Numbered from the stretch's first letter, positions 29,007 through 39,092 are shown. The stretch: 64,000 nucleotides of DNA from Saccharomyces paradoxus (GCF_002079055.1 NC_047498.1:62001-126000); one strand, 5' to 3'. The notes: a model not told the origin generated them from the letters alone. Made by a program: numbers and translations.

Positions 29007-30311
29007 TTAATCAACTTCTTCAACGGTTGGGCCTTCAGCTTCTGGGGCTGGAGGAGCACCACCTGGGAAACCACCTGGAGCAGCACCTTCTGGGGCACCA
29101 CCAGCTTGGTACAACTTAGACATGATTGGGTTGGCAACCTCTTGCAATTCCTTCAATTGGTCATCGAATTCTTCCTTGGTAGCAGTGGTGTTGCTGTCTA
29201 ACCAAGAAATAGTTTCTTCAGCCTTCTTACTGACAGCGTCCTTGTCAGCTTGCTCTAGTTTGTCACCGGCTTCAGAAATGGTGTTCTTCAAAGAGTAAGC
29301 AATGGATTCCAATTGGTTCTTGGAAGCAATTCTTTGAGATTCCTTTTCATCTTCTTCCTTGAATTTTTCAGCTTCAGAAACCATTCTTTCAATATCTTCT
29401 TTGGATAATCTACCCTTGTCGTTGGTAATAGTAATCTTGTTAGACTTACCAGTACCCTTTTCGACAGCAGAAACGTTCAAGATACCGTTAGAGTCGACAT
29501 CGAAAGTGACTTCAATTTGTGGGACACCTCTTGGGGCTGGTGGAATACCACTCAATTCGAATTTACCCAACAAGTTGTTGTCCTTCGTCTTAGCTCTTTC
29601 ACCTTCAAAGACTTGAATCAAAACACCTGGTTGGTTGTCAGCGTAAGTGGAGAAAACTTCGGATTTTTTGGTTGGGATGGTAGAGTTTCTTGGAATCAAC
29701 TTGGTCATGACACCACCAGCAGTTTCAATACCCAAGGATAATGGAGCGACATCCAACAACAATAGATCTTGAGTCTTGGAAGATTCGTCGCCAGTTAAAA
29801 TAGCAGCTTGAACAGCAGCACCGTAAGCAACAGCTTCATCTGGGTTGATAGATCTGTTTGGTTCCTTACCATTGAAATAGTCAGTGACCAATTTTTGGAC
29901 CTTTGGAATTCTAGTAGAACCACCGACCAAGACAATTTCGTCAACTTGAGACTTGTCCAATTTAGCATCTCTCAAGACCTTTTCAACTGGGTCCAAAGTA
30001 GATCTGAATAAGTCAGCACACAATTCTTCGAATCTGGCTCTAGTGATGGAAGTGTAGAAATCGATACCTTCAAACAAAGAGTCGATTTCAACGGAGGTTT
30101 GAGCGGAAGAAGATAAAGTTCTCTTGGCTCTTTCACAAGCAGTTCTTAGTCTTCTCAAAGCTCTTTGGTTGGAAGACAAGTCCTTCTTGTTCTTTCTCTT
30201 GAATTCTTGGATGAAGTGGTTGACCAATCTGTTGTCAAAATCTTCACCACCCAAATGGGTGTCACCAGCGGTAGCCTTAACTTCAAAGATACCGTCTTCA
30301 ATGGACAACAA

Positions 30312-30344
<33 letters not shown>

Positions 30345-30926
30345 AATCAAGACGTGTTCTTCTTTACCCTTCTTGTCCAAACCGTAGGCAATGGCAGCAG
30401 CAGTAGGTTCGTTAATGATACGCAAGACATTCAAACCAGCAATGGTACCAGCATCCTTGGTAGCTTGTCTTTGAGAATCGTTGAAGTAAGCTGGGACAGT
30501 GACAACAGCATCATTGACCTTGGCACCCAAGTAAGATTCAGCGGTTTCCTTCATCTTACCCAAGACCATGGAGGAGATTTGTTCTGGGGTAAACTTCTTG
30601 GTTTCACCTTTGAATTCAACTTGAATTTGTGGCTTACCGTCAACATCAATCAACTTGAATGGGAAATGCTTCATATCACCTTGAACTTCTGGGTCATTGA
30701 AGTTTCTACCGATCAAACGCTTAGCGTCGAAAACGGTGTTAGCTGGGTTCATAGCAGCTTGGTTCTTGGCGGCGTCACCAATCAATCTTTCAGTGTCAGT
30801 GAAACCAACGAAAGATGGTGTGGTTCTGTTACCTTGATCGTTGGCAATAATGTCAACACGATCATTAGAGAAGTGAGCAACACAGGAGTAGGTAGTACCT
30901 AAATCAATACCGACAGCTTTAGACAT
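29007..30926 (-). CDS. SSA2: SSA2, cytosolic Hsp70 chaperone
   Basis: This 639-aa protein matches yeast Ssa2 in length. The nucleotide-binding domain (1-~383) carries [30 protein letters not shown] and the [14 protein letters not shown] loop. The substrate-binding domain and helical lid follow, and the Gly/Pro-rich tail ends PTVEEVD, the TPR-binding EEVD of cytosolic Hsp70s. Ssa2 folds nascent and stressed proteins, aids import into organelles and loads Hsp104. Codon bias is extreme, which creates long spurious antisense frames. SSA1 and SSA2 are nearly identical; synteny on XII-L decides for SSA2. HSEs and a TATA box lie upstream. Confidence 0.97.
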
Positions 30927-31054
30927 TGTATAATAGTTCTGTATAAAATCTGCTTGATATTTTAAAATTTATCAATTAAAGAGTGAAAGTAGTTCAAATA
31001 AGAAAGTGTTATGTATTCAACATTTTTTTGGAGAAAACCTAGCCCAATTGCGGC

Positions 31055-31063
31055 TTATATATA
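31055..31063 (-). promoter_or_regulatory. TATA box of SSA2
   Basis: TTATATATA on the plus strand gives TATATATAA on the SSA2 strand, about 130 bp before the ATG and downstream of the HSEs. Confidence 0.7.
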
Positions 31064-31146
31064 ACAATTCGTTCACATATTCCCATAGTGCTTACGAATG
31101 AAATTTCGTCAAAACCTCGAAGCTTTTTTTTTCGAAATCTTCGATG

Positions 31147-31173
31147 GAATGTTCTAGAAAAAAACTTCGAGAA
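31147..31173 (-). promoter_or_regulatory. Heat-shock elements of SSA2
   Basis: GAA-n2-TTC-n2-GAA at 31147-31159 is a perfect three-unit HSE, and a further TTC-n2-GAA follows at 31166-31173. They lie about 220-250 bp upstream of the SSA2 ATG. Additional GAA/TTC units flank them (for example around 31191), so Hsf1 could bind over a wider area. Confidence 0.85.
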
Positions 31174-31432
31174 GTGAGTCGGAAGAACTTCTCGGAAAAA
31201 AAGGCTTCGGAAATACTACGAATAAGGGACCAAGAGAGTGTGGGAATGTGGTGGCATGCAGTCAATTCACCATTGCGAGGCCGTATGAGGGTTGATTCAA
31301 TGATTCAATTCAAAGGGTAGAGATATAGAATTAATAAAAAGTATGTAACAAATTGTAAGAAAAAGCAAAAGAAGTGGAAGGTTATACAAAGTAATTAGAA
31401 GGAATTGAACTTATAAATAGTAGTAATAAAAC

Positions 31433-32272
31433 TCAATTTTGCTTCTTGGTCACCTGTGGGGCACCACTTAAGCGGAACTCGGACAAGCGGACCAAGCTCA
31501 TCTTGACTGCATTGTAAGCTCTCTTGACGTATGGTGGAACAGATGGGTGGCTTATGATCCCATCCATTCGAACTCTCCATTGAGCAAAGGCAGCTTTCAT
31601 GTACTTGGAATTTTCGTACCTCAACTTGATAAACACAGCGTACACAACAAGTATGATCCAAGACCTCTGGAAGCACAGAATGGCTCTGAAAAGGACCAAA
31701 ATGAAAATGAGCAGCTCAGTGGTGCCGACCCAGTGCATACACAAGTCATTATATTGAACAACGAACTTGTCGATGAAGCTGAGGATCTTACTTGAATCCT
31801 TACTGGAAAGGTGGAAGACTTTTGGTAAGATGACTTTTTCAACGTAAATTAGAACATGGAATACAGCAAACGCAAAAAATGGGATTAAGCTGAATGAAAA
31901 TCTTGGGGTGAACAACCAGAAGTTGGCTAAAACTAAATACAGCACGTCCTCACTCTTTAATAGACCAGCAACGCGTGATTTTACGGAAGCCTTAGTGGTA
32001 GCGGCGTCTTGGGTTTGCAATGGTTCATTGCGGGTGAAAAATTGCTGGTAGATAATGATACCGAAGGATTCAATGACACCGAGATATGCCAATCTGTAAT
32101 AGAATTCCGACATCTTGAACAGGTAAAAAATGGAGCTGATCAATACGACGGAATGACCGGTAAACCATGCAAACTGCAAGCTCCTGGCTACTGCCATAAA
32201 CCTCTGCACGAGGGACTTATCTCTGGCAGGGAGGTTTGGGGGACCTTGATTATTAGCGGGTCTTGACGACAT
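31433..32272 (-). CDS. POM33: POM33, transmembrane nucleoporin (TMEM33 family)
   Basis: This 279-aa protein equals S. cerevisiae Pom33. Hydrophobic segments are visible at about residues 40-60 (VVLISSIFYLF), 63-85, 112-150 (the VLANFWLFTPRFSFSLIPFF region) and 185-215. The basic amphipathic C-terminus fits the region that binds membrane and the importin Kap123. Pom33 sits in the nuclear envelope and ER and helps distribute and build nuclear pores; Per33 is its paralogue. Confidence 0.95.
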   Translation of the reverse strand: MSSRPANNQGPPNLPARDKSLVQRFMAVARSLQFAWFTGHSVVLISSIFYLFKMSEFYYRLAYLGVIESFGIIIYQQFFTRNEPLQTQDAATTKASVKSRVAGLLKSEDVLYLVLANFWLFTPRFSFSLIPFFAFAVFHVLIYVEKVILPKVFHLSSKDSSKILSFIDKFVVQYNDLCMHWVGTTELLIFILVLFRAILCFQRSWIILVVYAVFIKLRYENSKYMKAAFAQWRVRMDGIISHPSVPPYVKRAYNAVKMSLVRLSEFRLSGAPQVTKKQN

Positions 32273-32480
32273 TATAGTGATTATTCTAAGCTAGTACTTC
32301 TTGCTCCTTATGAATAAAGAAAAATAATATTCTTTTGGTGCTTGATGTAGTTAGTATCATTTCAGGGATGGTCTGCTCTTTAAATATTTTTTCACCCTTT
32401 TAAAATGGGCCCTTTCGCCGTACCAAAGAAGGAGAAATACACATTACGTATTTAGGTTGCTACATTTTTACACAAAACTA

Positions 32481-33557
32481 TCAGTGCCTTCTAGGCTTCT
32501 TCTTGACCAGTTGAGAGAGATCATTGAAGTCATCAAGGGGCTTTTCGAGAGTGGGGAAGCCGATGGAGGTTGTGGGCTGTGAAAGAGGTCTCTTGGAGCC
32601 ATGTTGCTGTTGTTCCTGCGCTTCGTCGATATCGTCTTGAATCTGTGCCAGCCTTGCCTGCTGTAACTCTGTGTCCCTGGGACTTGTAGCCATGTAATTT
32701 TCAAGCAGGGCCTTGGTGTGTTTAAATCTTTTTAGCTTGTCCTTAGCTGGTATCTGATCGTCCCACCTTAGAGCATCACACACCAGAAATTCTGCTTGTA
32801 TCACTTTCTCAGTTATTTCTTCCGTATCTTGCAATGTCTTGTAATAGCCTAGAGCCTTCATGTAATGGCGAATGGCTCTATTGAACATCTCCGCCTCTCT
32901 TTCGATGTCCCCCATCAGAATATACACATCACCGATACGCAATCTGCTATTATCGGTTAGAGGTTGGCCATCTGCAGTAGAACGGCCCAACAGCATCAAG
33001 CCCTGTGCCAGTAGGTCCAGAGCATTCTCGTACAGGTCATTTTCAAAGTAAACGTGGAAACCAGACCTACGAAGTTGGGATACATCTTCGATTTCATCGT
33101 CATGTTCCTTCAATGGACTGAAGTCAACCATTTCCTGCAAAGCTGATCGCTCTTCCTCCTCTTCCACGCTTTCTTCCTCCTCTTCACTACCTTCGCCGCT
33201 GTCTTCACTGTCACCGGTGTCGACATCACCGGTCAAGTCTTCCTCTTCTTGGTCGAATTGGAACATCCTAGAACTAGGAATTCCCGTCTGACTATTCTCC
33301 CCCCCCTCATCGCCATTACTCACATCAGACTCAGATTCAGATCCATCGTGGCCTGCAATAAGAGCATCCCCAAATAGATTACCAGAATTCTGTACCTCCA
33401 TGTTGTATACAGCCTGTGCGAATATGGTAAATAGTTCAGGATCAGGCAGCAAACCATCTTTAGGTAGAGAGTCCAGGGTTTGTTGACAGTGTTTAGCAGC
33501 CTCTAAAAACTTTTTCTGTGCAAGCAAATCTCTTGCACTGTGAATCTGTCTTTCCAT
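32481..33557 (-). CDS. HIF1: HIF1, SHNi-TPR histone chaperone (NASP family)
   Basis: This 358-aa protein matches Hif1, the nuclear partner of the Hat1-Hat2 acetyltransferase that handles H3-H4. TPR helices are interrupted by a long acidic stretch (about residues 105-150, rich in E and D) as in NASP proteins. SHNi-TPR helices follow (GFHVYFENDLYENALDLLAQG), and the basic tail ends KKKPRRH, a likely NLS. I start at the ATG at 33555-33557. The S. cerevisiae protein as I recall it has 21 more residues; here the homologous upstream codons contain an in-frame TAG at 33594-33596 and no ATG (see findings). Confidence 0.93.
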   Translation of the reverse strand: MERQIHSARDLLAQKKFLEAAKHCQQTLDSLPKDGLLPDPELFTIFAQAVYNMEVQNSGNLFGDALIAGHDGSESESDVSNGDEGGENSQTGIPSSRMFQFDQEEEDLTGDVDTGDSEDSGEGSEEEEESVEEEEERSALQEMVDFSPLKEHDDEIEDVSQLRRSGFHVYFENDLYENALDLLAQGLMLLGRSTADGQPLTDNSRLRIGDVYILMGDIEREAEMFNRAIRHYMKALGYYKTLQDTEEITEKVIQAEFLVCDALRWDDQIPAKDKLKRFKHTKALLENYMATSPRDTELQQARLAQIQDDIDEAQEQQQHGSKRPLSQPTTSIGFPTLEKPLDDFNDLSQLVKKKPRRH

Positions 33558-33703
33558 ATTGATCTGAAGTTTACGTCTGCTAATCCCGTTGGCCTAGATA
33601 TCTTCAGCCCTTAGTTCGATATCCAATTACTTCTAGAAGAAGACCTCATCGCCAGCGTTACCTCAAAATTGGGTAAGATGAAATAAATCAAAATTGGAAA
33701 AAA

Positions 33704-33710
33704 CGCGAAA
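33704..33710 (+). promoter_or_regulatory. SCB-like CGCGAAA element near HIF1
   Basis: CGCGAAA is the Swi4 (SBF) core, about 150 bp upstream of the HIF1 start. G1/S expression would suit a histone chaperone, but this is a short single match. Confidence 0.45.
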
Positions 33711-34121
33711 CTTCAGTGTAGTAACATATCGTCCCGACATTCTTTGAGAAGTGGTGAGATTCTGTTGCCGAGAAGCTATGAGTGCACTTGCAAGTTTTTA
33801 TATATTGCTATACCCTTCAACTACGTAACCTCATTTCTCTATTTTTATATATAAAGACATGCAGAATATACATACAATCACGTAAGTTCAAGTCGCACTT
33901 AAAATCGGCACATGAAGTTGGCTACGGGTTGCAATACGATACTTAAACCAAGACAGGGCAACAAAATCCTTCTTGGTTAAATGTTGGTGAAAAACATGGG
34001 TGTGACGGGCGTGGGTTACCGATAATACGTTCATAATTAGTATAATAAATCGTGAAATAGGCTTATTATGGCTATTTTATGGTGGAAAAGAAAGAAAAAA
34101 TACGCCGCCGGGTGATGCGTG

Positions 34122-34259
34122 ACGCGTTTTTGGAAACGATGAGAATAAACCTTGCAGTATTTTGAGAATGGTGTTCTATTATCGAGCTGCTTTTAGCAAA
34201 AAGCAACACATAGCTACGTATAGTTCGGTAGGATAGATTCGGTCAGAAGCGTATAAAAG
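34122..34259 (+). promoter_or_regulatory. SPA2 promoter: MCB site and TATA box
   Basis: ACGCGT at 34122-34127 is an exact MluI cell-cycle box (MBF). TATAAAAG at 34252-34259 is a canonical TATA about 100 bp before the SPA2 ATG. G1-phase control would suit a bud-emergence gene. Confidence 0.6.
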
Positions 34260-34360
34260 ACCCTGAGAAACTACCTAGGAGGAAGATTCAAATTAAGGCG
34301 TGAGGAATAACGTAGTACAAGCCACTGAAACAGAATTAAGAAAGAAAAGAAAGAGTAAAC

Positions 34361-37300
34361 ATGGGTACGTCAAGCGAGGTTTCTCTCGCACATCATAGGG
34401 ATATCTACCATTACTATGTCTCGCTGAAGACTTTTTTCGAGGTGACTGGTGAAAATCGCGACAGGTCAAACTCGACACGAGCTCAGAAGGCCAGAGCCAA
34501 GCTATTAAAGCTATCTTCTTCTCAATTTTACGAACTCAGTACGGACGTGTCTGATGAGCTGCAGAGGAGAATTGGTGAAGATGCTAACCAACCGGATTAT
34601 CTTTTGCCGAAGGCCAATTTCCACATGAAGAGGAACCAGGCTAGACAGAAACTGGCCAATCTATCACAAACTCGATTTAACGATTTGTTGGACGATATCC
34701 TTTTTGAAATTAAGAGAAGAGGGTTTGACAAGGACTTGGATGCTCCACCACCCCCATTACCACAGCCGACGAAACAGGAGGTCGGAAAAGACAGCGACGA
34801 TCGTGCAAGAACATCCACAAATTCTTCCTCTGTAACTCAGGTAGCTCCAAACGTCTCCGTACAACCTTCTTTGGTTATTCCTAAGATGGCATCGATTGAT
34901 TGGTCTTCTGAGGAAGAAGAAGAAGAACAGGGAAAGAAAAAGCCAAACGAACTGGAGGAAGAAAAAAAAAGCACAGATGAAAAGAAAGAAGCTAAACCTG
35001 CCCTAGATTCTATAGTCACGGATGCCGCTTTGCCTGACTCCCAAGTGCTCGTTCGTGATATCACGTCAATGGCAAGGACTCCGACAACAACGCATAAAAA
35101 TTACTGGGACGTTAATGACTCTCCAATCATCAAGGTAGATAATGACATCGATAGCAACAAGGCTCTCGAACAATCGAAAAGCCCCGAAGCACAACTCCTC
35201 TCGAACAATAACCCTGCTTCAGATATGAAAGATAAGGTTAAAGAACTGACTGATTTAAACAGCGATTTGCACTCGCAAATCGAAGATTTGAATGCAAAAT
35301 TAGCATCTTTAACAAGTGAGAAGGAAAAGGAAAAGGAAAAGGAAAAAGAAAAGGATATAAAGAACCACTACACCATTGATGAAAGTTTTCAGAAGGAAAT
35401 GCTGTCATTGAACTCTCAAATCGGTGAATTATCAATTGAAAATGAAAATTTGAAGCAGAAAATCTCAGAATTCGAATTGCATCAAAAGAAGAACGACAAC
35501 CATAATGATTTGAAAATCAGCGACGGTTTTATTAACAAGCACTCTTCTGCTGATGGACTCATTCCCGTCCAATACATCTTAAATGCTAATAACTTAATAA
35601 TTCAATTCACCACTAGGCTCTCCGCGGTATCCATAGGTGACTCCACGGCAATCTCTCATCAAATTGGCGAAGAGCTATTTCAAATATTATCCCAAATATC
35701 GAATTTATTTTCCCAACTATTACTATCGGCGGACCTATTACAGTATAAAGATCAGGTCATTCTACTAAAAGCGTCATTATCCCATGCGATCACTTCGATA
35801 AGATATTTTTCTGTTTATGGCCCAGTATTAATCCCAAAGATAACTGTTCAAGCTGCTGTTTCAGAGGTTAGTTTTGCCATGTGTAATTTAATTGATTCAG
35901 CGAAAATTAAATCCGATTCAAATGGTAATAGCATCACCAATAATGAAGCTAACCGTCAAACGTTAGAATACTCTTCACCAACTACTACCACACCAATGAC
36001 ACCAACGTTCCCTTCGTCTTCTTCTGCAATAAATATGAAGAAAGGATTCATAAACCCAAGAAAATCAACATCTTTCTTGAATGATGTGGAAGAAGAAGAA
36101 TCTCCCGTGAAACCATTGAAAATTACACAAAAGGCAATTAACAGTCCGATCATAAGACCGTCTTCGTCCAATGGGGTTCCAACAACTTCAAGGAAACCAT
36201 CAGGAACTGGGCTATTTAGCTTAATGATTGATTCATCGATTGCTAAGAATAACTCCCACAAAGAGGATAATGATAAATACGTCTCGCCCATAAAGCCAAT
36301 AACGTCCGCTTCCAATTCAGCAAGCAGCAATATTTCCGAAATTCCCAAACTTACGCTACCTCCACAAGACAAAATTAGTACTGTCATTCCACCGTCAGAG
36401 AATCGAGTCCCCAACATTAAAATCGAGAATGCAGAAGAGGATGACAAAAGAAGCGATATAACAAATAAAACCTTATCTACACCAACCTCTAGCATTGCCG
36501 ATAAACTAAAGCAATTTGAACATAGCTCCGAAAAGAAACAATCACCGAAGGAAAATCCCGTACCAAACGAAGAGGTGGATTCGAAACCTGTATTCTCTAA
36601 TAAATTTATCAGTTCAATGAATGATGTATCCACAGATGATTCGAGTTCTGATGGTAACGAAAATGACGATTTAGACGATGATGACGATTTTACTTATATG
36701 GCGTTGAAACAAACAATGAAGAGAGAAGGTTCTAAAACTGAAAAAAAGATTGATAACAAACTACCTGCGAATATAATAGAAATTGACCTACATGAGTCGC
36801 CCGAGTCTGTGAAGATCGAATCTCCAGAATCGATAAAGGAAATCGGATCTTCTGAAATGTCTCCAAAAATTGCAAATAATTTACCGCCTAAGAGGTTAGT
36901 TGAGAATAGCGAGTCTTCGGATGTGGTAGAGAAAGTTGCGTCTGCAGAATCTATCGAGAAGAAAAAGTCTCCAGAATCGGCTGGTAAGGCCGAGTCTCCG
37001 GGTGTGACGGAGAAGATTAAATCTTTGGGTATGGCAGGTGAAATTGTAGCTCCAGAATCAGCTGGTAAGCTGAAATCTCCGGGTGTAACAGACAAGACTA
37101 AATCTTTGGGTGTGACAGGTAAAACTGTAGCTCCAGAACCAGCTCGTAAGATGGAATCTCCGGGTATAACAGAGACGATTAAGTCTTTAGATATGACCGG
37201 AAACATTGTGGCTCCAGAGTCAATTAAGTCTCACGAAACGGCCAGGAAGTTGGTGTCACCAGGAGTGGTTGGGAGGATTGATTCACCAGAAGTGGTAATG

Positions 37301-38755
37301 GATAGCGAGTCCTCAGAAATAGTAAGCAATGCTATTCCCTCAGAGATGACAATGAAAATAGAATCCCCAAATGTAATTCAAAAGACCGAGTCTGAACCTC
37401 AAGAAATAACGAGAGATATTGCATCCTCAGACACGATAGGGAAGATTGGTCCCCCAAAAGTGTTAAAAAAGATCATCTTTCCAAAGGCAATTAACAAAAT
37501 TGGATCATCAGAAGCAGTTGAAAAGACTCTGTCTTCAGGGACACCAAAAAAGAGCGAGCTCCCAGAAACGAATGGTCAAATTGTGTCTCCTGAAGTAGCA
37601 AAAACTTCACCTCTAGTATCGATAAAGAATACTGTCGAATTACCAGAAAGTAATAAATCACACACTGAGAGCATCACCTCAGTCGAAGCTGCCAACAAGG
37701 AGCTCAATAGTTCTTGGGGAGGCGTGGATTTAAACCGTACGATCAAACAAGAGGATGAAGATGAAGATTTTAATAGAGTAAATCACAATGCTCAGACCGT
37801 TTCTGCCGAAACAAAATATGAAAAAAATGATTATGATAAAATTCCCGTTAATCACAAAGCGAAAAGCCCTGGTCAGGTGCATACCTCCCAGGAAGATATT
37901 GATGGAGCACCTTATGTCCATGGAAAAAGAACCGATGCCCATGTACGCACCGCTGAAGGGGGGCGTGGCTTCATAAATCCAGTCGAAAGTTCACAGGTAA
38001 AGAAGACGAACCACTTGCCAGTATCGAACGACAAACCGGTTGAAAATGGGGACTCAGAGCTGAACGATGGCGACGTGAAGATAAAAAATACTGCAGAAAC
38101 CACAGTACATGATGAGAAACATTATAGTGACGATGATGATTCCAGTTATCAATTTGTCCCCATGAAACACCATGAACAAGAACAAGAACAAGAACAAAAT
38201 GCAACGTATAGAAGTGAAGAGGAAGAAAGTGAAGACGACGATGACGACGAAGGAGATAGTGATTTTGATGTGGATACATTTGACATTGAAAATCCAGATA
38301 ACACCCTTTCGGAGTTATTATTGTATTTAGAGCATCAAACGATGGACGTCATATCCACAATTCAATCGCTTTTGACATCGATCAAGAAGCCGCAGGTGAC
38401 GAAGGGTAATTTGAGGGGGGAATCAAATGCAATTAACCAAGTGATAGGTCAGATGGTGGACGCCACTAGCATATCAATGGAGCAAAGTAGGAATGCAAAT
38501 TTGAAGAAACATGGTGATTGGGTGGTACAAAGCTTGAGAGACTGTTCGCGTAGGATGACGATTTTGTGCCAATTAACCAGCGATGGAGTGCTAGCAAAGG
38601 AAAAGAGCGATCAAGATTATGCTGACAAAAACTTTAAACAGCGGTTAGCAGGTATTGCGTTTGATGTGGCCAAATGTACCAAGGAGCTGGTGAAAACCGT
38701 GGAAGAAGCGAGTTTGAAAGACGAGATAAATTATTTGAATTCGAAGTTGAAGTAG
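34361..38755 (+). CDS. SPA2: SPA2, polarisome scaffold
   Basis: This 1464-aa protein (1466 in S. cerevisiae) organises the polarisome (Bni1, Pea2, Bud6) at bud tips and shmoos and binds MAPK kinases. Two GIT/SHD-I repeats lie near residues 35-120 (AQKARAKLLKLSSSQFYEL; RNQARQKLANLSQTRFNDLL). A coiled coil follows at about 290-380, led by an (EK)6 run. A long disordered serine/proline region includes a three-copy 27-residue repeat from residue 879, then an (EQ)4 tract and an acidic stretch. The conserved C-terminal helical domain (about 1305-1464) closes it. It ends about 340 bp from the KNS1 stop, convergently. Confidence 0.96.
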   Translation: MGTSSEVSLAHHRDIYHYYVSLKTFFEVTGENRDRSNSTRAQKARAKLLKLSSSQFYELSTDVSDELQRRIGEDANQPDYLLPKANFHMKRNQARQKLANLSQTRFNDLLDDILFEIKRRGFDKDLDAPPPPLPQPTKQEVGKDSDDRARTSTNSSSVTQVAPNVSVQPSLVIPKMASIDWSSEEEEEEQGKKKPNELEEEKKSTDEKKEAKPALDSIVTDAALPDSQVLVRDITSMARTPTTTHKNYWDVNDSPIIKVDNDIDSNKALEQSKSPEAQLLSNNNPASDMKDKVKELTDLNSDLHSQIEDLNAKLASLTSEKEKEKEKEKEKDIKNHYTIDESFQKEMLSLNSQIGELSIENENLKQKISEFELHQKKNDNHNDLKISDGFINKHSSADGLIPVQYILNANNLIIQFTTRLSAVSIGDSTAISHQIGEELFQILSQISNLFSQLLLSADLLQYKDQVILLKASLSHAITSIRYFSVYGPVLIPKITVQAAVSEVSFAMCNLIDSAKIKSDSNGNSITNNEANRQTLEYSSPTTTTPMTPTFPSSSSAINMKKGFINPRKSTSFLNDVEEEESPVKPLKITQKAINSPIIRPSSSNGVPTTSRKPSGTGLFSLMIDSSIAKNNSHKEDNDKYVSPIKPITSASNSASSNISEIPKLTLPPQDKISTVIPPSENRVPNIKIENAEEDDKRSDITNKTLSTPTSSIADKLKQFEHSSEKKQSPKENPVPNEEVDSKPVFSNKFISSMNDVSTDDSSSDGNENDDLDDDDDFTYMALKQTMKREGSKTEKKIDNKLPANIIEIDLHESPESVKIESPESIKEIGSSEMSPKIANNLPPKRLVENSESSDVVEKVASAESIEKKKSPESAGKAESPGVTEKIKSLGMAGEIVAPESAGKLKSPGVTDKTKSLGVTGKTVAPEPARKMESPGITETIKSLDMTGNIVAPESIKSHETARKLVSPGVVGRIDSPEVVMDSESSEIVSNAIPSEMTMKIESPNVIQKTESEPQEITRDIASSDTIGKIGPPKVLKKIIFPKAINKIGSSEAVEKTLSSGTPKKSELPETNGQIVSPEVAKTSPLVSIKNTVELPESNKSHTESITSVEAANKELNSSWGGVDLNRTIKQEDEDEDFNRVNHNAQTVSAETKYEKNDYDKIPVNHKAKSPGQVHTSQEDIDGAPYVHGKRTDAHVRTAEGGRGFINPVESSQVKKTNHLPVSNDKPVENGDSELNDGDVKIKNTAETTVHDEKHYSDDDDSSYQFVPMKHHEQEQEQEQNATYRSEEEESEDDDDDEGDSDFDVDTFDIENPDNTLSELLLYLEHQTMDVISTIQSLLTSIKKPQVTKGNLRGESNAINQVIGQMVDATSISMEQSRNANLKKHGDWVVQSLRDCSRRMTILCQLTSDGVLAKEKSDQDYADKNFKQRLAGIAFDVAKCTKELVKTVEEASLKDEINYLNSKLK
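35318..35353 (+). repeat. (Glu-Lys)6 tract in SPA2
   Basis: Twelve codons, GAG/GAA alternating with AAG/AAA, form an imperfect GAAAAG hexamer repeat at the start of the coiled coil. Confidence 0.85.
36995..37222 (+). repeat. 81-bp in-frame tandem repeat in SPA2 (2.8 copies)
   Basis: Units start at 36995, 37076 and 37157, each beginning with codons for SPG(V/I)T and running through KSLGM/KSLGV/KSLDM to VAPE. The period is exactly 81 bp (27 residues); the third copy is cut short at 22 codons. Flanking sequence keeps a looser SPES/SPGV motif every 9-10 residues, so the 27-mer probably arose by unequal exchange within an older short repeat. Confidence 0.88.
38174..38197 (+). repeat. (Glu-Gln)4 tract in SPA2
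   Basis: Four perfect GAACAA hexamers, likely length-variable. Confidence 0.85.
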
Positions 38756-39092
38756 AGTAAGTAGTATTTAGAGGAGGAAGAAAAGAAAGAGAAAGACAAT
38801 GAATAGAATGTATTATCTATAACATATAATAATAATATAATAGTAGCAGTAGTAAACAATAATAATAATATTATAATAGAAAAACCATAAAAAAATGGTA
38901 AAAATGTCATAAATGTTTGAATATTAAAATATATATATATATATATATTATATATATAGAAGGTAATTTTTATTGAATATAGAAATTTAAAGAGATATTA
39001 TTAAAAACCCGAAAAAGAAAAAGAAAAATTAATAAAAAACCGAACTAGTAAAAGATTTGAAAAAAAAGAGAAAATTAGAAAGAGTATACCCA
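38756..39092. terminator. Convergent 3' region SPA2 / KNS1 with (AT)10 tract
   Basis: 337 bp, very AT-rich. A perfect (AT)10 run at 38929-38948 followed by more TATATA suits as a bidirectional polyadenylation efficiency element. I see no gene. Confidence 0.65.

Larger units (their letters stand above)
30927..31432. other. SSA2 promoter and POM33 3' region
   Basis: 506-bp tandem minus-strand spacer. It holds the SSA2 TATA (31055-31063) and HSEs, with an AT-rich POM33 3' end at about 31320-31430. I see no gene. Confidence 0.6.
33558..34360. other. Divergent promoter HIF1 / SPA2
   Basis: 803-bp shared region. It contains an SBF-type CGCGAAA at 33704-33710 near HIF1, an MCB (ACGCGT) at 34122-34127 and a TATAAAAG box at 34252-34259 on the SPA2 side. 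I see no gene. Confidence 0.6.

Noticed and set aside
30165-30902. A 245-codon open frame antisense to SSA2
   Set aside because: Long antisense frames opposite Hsp70 genes result from extreme codon bias of the sense strand; the peptide is Gly/Val/Ser/Asn repetitive with no domain, and there is no promoter.
35956-37206. Two long minus-strand frames (225 and 170 codons) inside SPA2
   Set aside because: They mirror the Ser/Pro repeat composition of SPA2 and lie entirely within its coding region; they are shadow frames.
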